From NCBI GenBank assembly GCA_033239125.1, contig BSWB01000008.1:12802001-12866000 (forward strand): a DNA stretch of 64,000 nt, in the 5' to 3' direction. The DNA comes from Fagopyrum homotropicum. Lineage: Eukaryota > Streptophyta > Magnoliopsida > Caryophyllales > Polygonaceae. Both the position numbers and the translations under genes were made by a program. The notes under the pieces are model-generated. The model worked only from the letters and a program-made list of their open reading frames with translations, was not told where the DNA came from and searched no databases. Shown piece after piece: positions 59,101-64,000 of this stretch (the first letter of the stretch is position 1; each line of letters starts with the position of its first letter).

Positions 59101-59654
59101 ACATCCTAAAGTACTTACGAAGGACTAAGGATGATCTACTGGTATATGGAGGTGATGATGAGTTAGTCATCAAGGGCTATACCGATGCTAGTTTCTAGAC
59201 TGACAGAGATGGCTTTGAGTCGCAGTCTGGATACGTCTTCATTTTGAATGGAGGAGCGGTAAGTTGGAAAAGCCAAAAGCAGGACACGGTTGCGGACTCA
59301 ACCACAGAGGCAGAATACATTGCTGCGGGAGAAGCGGCTAAGGAAGCGATCTGGATTAGGCAGTTTATAGCTGAGCTCGGCGTTGTCCCTAGCGTGACGA
59401 GGGCAGTTGACGTCTATTGTGACAACAATGGCGCGATTGCTCAAGCGAAGGAACCTAGCTCAAGCTCCAAATCCAGACACGTTCTGCGGAAGTATCACAT
59501 GATCAGACACTATGTTGATCGAGGTGATGTAAGGGTGTGCAAGGTGCACACAGATGATAACATTGCAGATCCACTGACTAAACCCATGAATAGGCCTAAG
59601 CATGATAGTCATACTCGGGCCAAAGGGCTCAAACACGTTAGAGAATTCTTTTGA
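56177..59654 (+). pseudogene. Copia gag-pol, gag mostly deleted
   Basis: ATG 56177 opens a gag start with FLNWERNQRIVLRS. After about 65 residues the frame jumps to the protease region (WVLDTGCVSHITS); the capsid middle and CCHC knuckle usual in copia gag are absent. A frame change near 56480 leads into one frame to 59654. It holds the GAG-pre-integrase part (LWHCRLGHVGIKR, CESCLMGK), integrase (HTDVCGP, SDRGGEY, NGVSERRNRTL, the three acidic residues intact), RT (WQMDVKTAFLNG, LYVDDILLIG) and RNase H (GYTDASF, DSTTEAEYIA, DNNGAIA, ADPLTKP). In-frame stops are at 57186-57188, 58173-58175 and 59196-59198. The lineage is not SIRE; Tork/Angela/Bianca-like is possible. Confidence 0.9.
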
Positions 59655-60462
59655 ACTTCCGTGTTTTGGATTGGAAAACATTTGTTTTTGTCATGGAGTT
59701 TATGATTGATTTATATATATGAGTTTTCATATTCTTATTTGATTATTACTTGAATATTAAATAAAGTATCCAAACAATTTATTAATTATCAAATGTGCTT
59801 ATTGGAAAAGTTCCGGTGAATGAAACCACATTAAGTGAACTGAAATTATTAAATTGAAAAGGATCCATGGTCTGAGTCGTTAACTTGGATACAAACGACT
59901 CTAAAGTAGACCATCTTGTGAGTGAATGATGAACGTGGGTTTCATAGTTCATAGGACATGGAGATGTCCAATCGCTTACATAGGTGAGTATGGTGATACT
60001 CATCGGATAGACCGATCCTATGGCTCTCATGACTTATTGAGGAGTTATAGCGATTATCATTATCAGTGAGTTCCTTAACATGAGCTTGATATAACTTTCA
60101 TTTGAAGGATGACATATCTTAGATACTGTTAAGCGCTGACCGTAACAGGCAGTTATAAAGGCAGTAATCAGGGTGGTCAAAATTTGAGTGGGAGTTATAG
60201 TCGTTGCAAGATTGGATTAATCCTCCTATACCGGCATACTTTGATGTGTTGGAAAGGATTGGTGTCCCCGGCCACTTGAAGAGTGAGAACTGTGTAAACG
60301 CATGGCCATGCTCAGATTTGATCTGTACTGACAGTTTGATCTTAGGAGTTCAAGAAATATATCTGATGGCAAAGATGGTTTCCATCACATAGTCAGATAA
60401 GGACATTAAGCGATAAGGGAATTTTAACATTGCGCACTTGTATGAAAGTACAAGTGGGAGAC
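59655..60462 (+). other. Copia 3' untranslated region
   Basis: About 800 bases between the pol stop and the right LTR. No second gene is seen. It ends with the purine-rich tract AAGTGGGAGAC, the presumed plus-strand primer. Confidence 0.75.
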
Positions 60463-61187
60463 TGAAGGAATTGTGTCCTTTATCCAAGGTGCAATTACTG
60501 ATGATGAGATAGGACATTAAATATAGGGATATATATAATCCGATAATATTAGGGGTCATGGCGTTTTGCTAGAAGCTAACCATGATCGGTACATTTATAT
60601 GATAAAATGTATTGCTAGTGTTATCGGGTCCTACGAGGTCACACCATAACGAGTAGGAGAACTGAATCAATTAATGAGAGAATTATCATATAGGAGTATA
60701 TGGTGGAAAATGATATATTTTGTAGGAGTACAAAATATATTTTGGAGTTGGTAATTAATAATAGATAAGAGATTATTTATTTATTAATTACTGAACATAT
60801 ATCTTATATTTTAAGGTCGGGCTTTTTAATAGTTAAAAAGCCCAACCCTAATTATATATATTCGATCGATTAGAGGATTTGACGTAAGAAAACATTCAGC
60901 CGTGTATTCACGTAAGAAGCGGCGTTCTTCCTCTTCGATCCCTCTCTCTCAAAAGCTTCATCCTTTGTTCTAGCAATCGAAGGTTAAGGCGATTCTTGTT
61001 CAATCTCGGGTGGACCAACTAGAGGAGTAACACTTGGGACTCTACATATCCTTGAAGGAGTTATTGAACACGCATCAAAAGGTATTCCTTTTATCCCTTA
61101 TCTAATCTATTATGCATGCGATCCATGTTTAGATGTTTAGGAAATCGTTTCCTGAAATTCCTCTTTTACACATCTAAAAACCCAACA
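60463..61187 (+). repeat. Right (3') LTR of the copia element
   Basis: Same 725-base length as the left LTR, with about eight substitutions and no gap. It is followed by the ATGCC target duplication at 61188-61192. Confidence 0.95.
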
Positions 61188-61248
61188 ATGCCTCACATCG
61201 ATATGTTTTGTTCTTGAATGTTGCACAAGATTTTTAGTAATCGAAATA
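61188..61248 (-). pseudogene. Upstream fragment of the minus-strand copia RNase H
   Basis: The minus strand reads ISITKNLVQHSRTKH and four further residues in one frame, the part of copia RNase H that directly precedes the fragment at 45188-45020. It is cut at 61249 by a gypsy LTR. Only 61 bases remain here, and the rest must lie beyond that element. Confidence 0.85.
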
Positions 61249-63902
61249 TGTAATACCCGAAAATTTTAAACTCCGTTTAATACCAAATTTAACCGGATTC
61301 CGATCCGTCAATCTTTACCCTAAAATAAAAATAAAACAAGATTTAAATTTTATTATTTTATGTGACCTTAACCCACACAAAATAATAAAATTATGTAATC
61401 AGAAATAATTCCGTTTTTTTTTTAAATAAAAACCGAGGAGCGGTCCCGTACGAATAATATTTTAGCTATCATCCCATATTAAATAAATGAACTGAACCGG
61501 CCCAATTTGCTGGCCCATGTCTTCAGCCGGCCCAAGACCAACCTAATTAACCTAATCCTAAACTTAATCTAACCCTAAAGCTTAACCTAATTCTAAAACT
61601 AATTACTAAACAAATCTGCCGCTTCTCCTTCTCTTACCCGATGGCACGACTGGAGAAGAAGACCGCTGTACGCCTGGGATCGAAGCCGCTGTTGCACGCC
61701 GGGAAGTATCGAAGCATTGTCGACTCGCCTGCCCATCGTCGCCTGCCGCCTCGACCTGCTCAACCACTCCCAAGGTCCGAATCAGCAACTCGCGCGACCG
61801 ACAGTGACGTCTCAGCAACACAACAGGCGACCACCGGAATTGTCGACCACCAGCCGCGCTTAGGGACGCCGGTGAAACGTTGCAGTGGACGATCGACACA
61901 ACACCGGTGAGTGTTCGTCTAGCTCCCCTTTGTACTCTCCTCTTTCACTGCTAATCGAGCGAGCTTGGGTTTTGCGAGACCTACAGAAGCGAGCCAGGGG
62001 GGTGGTGAGGCGTGGGGAAGGGCAAGCACCGAGCCAGCTTAGACACTCTGCGACAACCACTTTGTAGGACCGTACTGAGCCGCGGTTCATCTCCGAGTGC
62101 GTGACGAGTAGTCGAGATGGGTAAGTAAGCCTCTTCAGCTTGCGGTTATATACATATATGGGTATAGAGAGGTAGGAAATGTGTGAGTGTTTATGTATGA
62201 GTTTAGTGCAGTATATTTAAACTGGTATATAGATAGATGAAGGGCTGGAAGAGACGAATATGTATATAAGTATATATGAATGTATAATAGTGGATTATAA
62301 ATATATAAGTATATATATATATATATATATATATAAATGTAAAACAGTGGAATATATATAAGTATTTATACATGTATAAGGATGATGTATATATATATAA
62401 GTATGTACAGATGTATGAGGGTAATAAATATATACCAGTATATGTATAAAAGGTGAGTGAGCCTCCGTACAGTGTGTGCACATGTATATATATATATAGA
62501 CAATGTATGGCTGAGAGTGTGAGTTTTTATATGTAAATATATAGATTTTTTTTATAGGTATATGACTGATAAGTTTATATATTGATGTAGAGATAGTGAG
62601 GCATGCAGTGTTATACGTGTGTGTACATAGAGGTAATTATGAGAGATAGAAATAAAGATACATGTATCGGTGCCGGGTACATAGGTACATATATATAGGT
62701 ATGGGATGGGGAACATAAGTGTTTATGTGTGAATAGGTAGAGTGTATATATACATAAGTATATATATACATAGATGAGTAAGAGTAACGTATAATATACG
62801 TACACACACATAAGTATTTAAGTGGAATAACCGGAGAAAGGATAATGTAGTTCTCTTTGACGAGTGCTTGAAATTGATCTTATAACCTCTAAGTAAGCTA
62901 TCCGTGAGAACCAAATTTTGGAAACAAGTTCTAAATATGAATGTTATATTTTAATGATAGACTTTGAGAATTTTCGGTATTAAGGGTAAAATGGTCTTTT
63001 GCCGTAAGATAGCTTTTTCCGTAATTACTTCGCATGAGGTTGGACATCTGGATGTGATTTTGATCGACATGCCTTATTTGACAGGCGTTTGAGTTACCAC
63101 GGGTTCGGACCGAGTTGAGATTTGAGAAAACGATTTGTGATCCTTGCGACTTACTTAGCTGGTTTCTGGATTTTAGTTGGGTGATGATGGTTGTGTGTGT
63201 ACAATGTGTGTGTATAATAAATAACAACTTGTTAGGACGACCGTGGTTATTATGTTTTAAGGCCCAAGTGTATGTATAACGGGCCGTGACATCACTGCCC
63301 AGCTCTACCAGGAGACTGGGAGGTTCTCTATACCCAGACCATACAGGTACACGGTGAGATGCATCGGATCCACTCCTGATGGGTACACGGGGGCGGAGGC
63401 GAGGTTTGGGAATCCCTCGTGTCACAAAATAAGTATCATTAGAGTGAATGACTTAAATGAAGATAATAAATGGACTTGTTTGTAAGCATGATGGGTGTTT
63501 ATTATTTTTATGTGTGTGTGCTATTATTATTCTCCTAATGTTTAGATAACTAGCTAATGGTTGTTTTGTTGTGTTTTTAGATTTACCGCAGGTTAGAACA
63601 GCAGCTGAGTGATCCGGAAGTAGTGGTCAGCCGGGTCTCCGTACTTCTTAGAGTGGGGTTGGGTGTTTACCTTGTGGTTCTTTCTTCGTGTTAAAGACAA
63701 TTAGTCTTTTTGTGGTTTAAGTACTATAGGCTGTTAAACGTTGTTGCATTCATCTCTTTAAAATACTATTTTATAAATTTCGATTTTTCTTATTTGTGTC
63801 TTGTTGCAAGATCCTAGTAATATTGTTGTCAAGCTGAGGTCGGGACCCATTGTGAGGTCCTAACTAGTAATGTCCCGAGTTTTGAGAATTCGGGGTGTTA
63901 CA
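61249..63902 (+). repeat. LTR of the right-edge gypsy element
   Basis: It starts TGTAATACCC and ends GGGGTGTTACA. A TA/TG-rich section fills about 62140-62810. Confidence 0.85.
62311..62334. repeat. (TA)n microsatellite
   Basis: About twelve TA units occur within a longer TA/GT-rich region of the LTR. Confidence 0.9.
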
Positions 63903-63905
63903 ACA

Positions 63906-63917
63906 TGGTATCAGAGC
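63906..63917 (+). other. Gypsy primer-binding site
   Basis: TGGTATCAGAGC lies three bases after the LTR end and matches initiator methionine tRNA. Confidence 0.9.
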
Positions 63918-64000
63918 TCTAGGTTGGCAACAATGACACTTGAAATCTTCTGAAAGACCGAATAAGTACTTAAGCAGAACCCGAAAAGGGATCTAAGTTT

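Larger units (their letters stand above)
45189..61187 (+). mobile_element. Copia LTR retrotransposon with 725-bp LTRs, containing a gypsy element
   Basis: LTRs 45189-45913 and 60463-61187 have identical length and about eight mismatches by eye (about 1.1%). The 5-bp duplication ATGCC lies at 45184-45188 and 61188-61192. A primer site follows the left LTR, and a purine-rich AAGTGGGAGAC precedes the right one. A gypsy element occupies 45979-54887. Without it the copia element is about 7.1 kb. Gag is largely deleted and pol has three stops, so it is not autonomous. Confidence 0.95.
61249..64000 (+). mobile_element. 5' end of another gypsy retrotransposon
   Basis: A 2654-bp LTR is followed by a primer site and the first 80 bases of leader, then the window ends. 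The LTR tail and its GGCCCAAGTGTATG block resemble the Tekay-like element at 45979, but the rest is too different to be the same family. The right LTR is outside the window. Confidence 0.85.

Noticed and set aside
62203..62914. Tyr/Ile-rich minus-strand ORFs.
   Set aside because: They are translations of the TA/TG-rich tract in an LTR.
1..64000. CRISPR array, bacterial operon, organellar insert or biosynthetic gene cluster.
   Set aside because: No regularly spaced repeats of CRISPR type, no polycistronic gene order and no plastid or mitochondrial genes were recognised. The three host genes are unrelated housekeeping or cell-wall genes.

Overview
This is nuclear DNA of a flowering plant, very probably a eudicot. 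Three ordinary single-copy genes with plant splice sites lie in AT-rich DNA that is mostly transposable elements: L1-type LINEs, a tRNA-derived SINE, Ty1/copia and Ty3/gypsy LTR elements, hAT, Mutator-like and Harbinger-type DNA elements. I see no bacterial, organellar, CRISPR or gene-cluster features. I cannot name the species.

Host genes. (1) 3846-6107, plus strand: a five-exon type-I pectin methylesterase (568 codons) with signal peptide, inhibitor-like pro-region and intact catalytic motifs. (2) 18066-19310, plus strand: the four-exon RPB8 subunit shared by nuclear RNA polymerases (146 residues), behind a long 5' UTR intron. (3) 22249-24939, minus strand: the six-exon translation initiation factor eIF3 subunit J (224 residues), also with a 5' UTR intron. 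Genes 2 and 3 are convergent, and a 1.08-kb Mutator-like foldback element lies between their 3' ends.

Repeats, left to right. About 791-2566 is a reverse-oriented gypsy-type LTR carrying a short tandem array. About 6650-14650 is a decayed minus-strand LINE split by a 1.1-kb insertion. 15853-16132 is a 280-bp Harbinger/Tourist-type MITE just upstream of RPB8. About 26030-32943 is a foldback element whose left arm was split by a nearly full-length plus-strand LINE (26185-31669, 13-bp target-site duplication) and whose centre holds a SINE (32123-32302, 16-bp duplication). About 33281-39430 is a second minus-strand LINE, split by a hAT remnant (34100-36971), itself split by a solo LTR (34489-36154, TSD CTTCT).

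From 39.7 kb to the right edge is one nest. A BED-finger hAT transposon (about 39728-41290) is cut by a minus-strand copia element with an extra ORF. That element is split, within its RNase H region, by a plus-strand copia element with identical-length 725-bp LTRs (45189-61187, TSD ATGCC). This in turn contains a Tekay/Del-like gypsy chromovirus (45979-54887). Just right of the nest the minus-strand copia is interrupted again by the 5' LTR of another gypsy element (61249 to beyond the window).

Every element whose coding region can be read is defective: stop codons, frameshifts, gag loss, a zinc-knuckle cysteine change, or loss of the integrase catalytic glutamate. No new biological system is evident. 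The most informative content is the insertion chronology that the nested, TSD-flanked elements record, together with a few features near the genes: a tiny upstream ORF touching the pectinesterase start, a MITE at the RPB8 promoter, and the foldback MULE between convergent genes.
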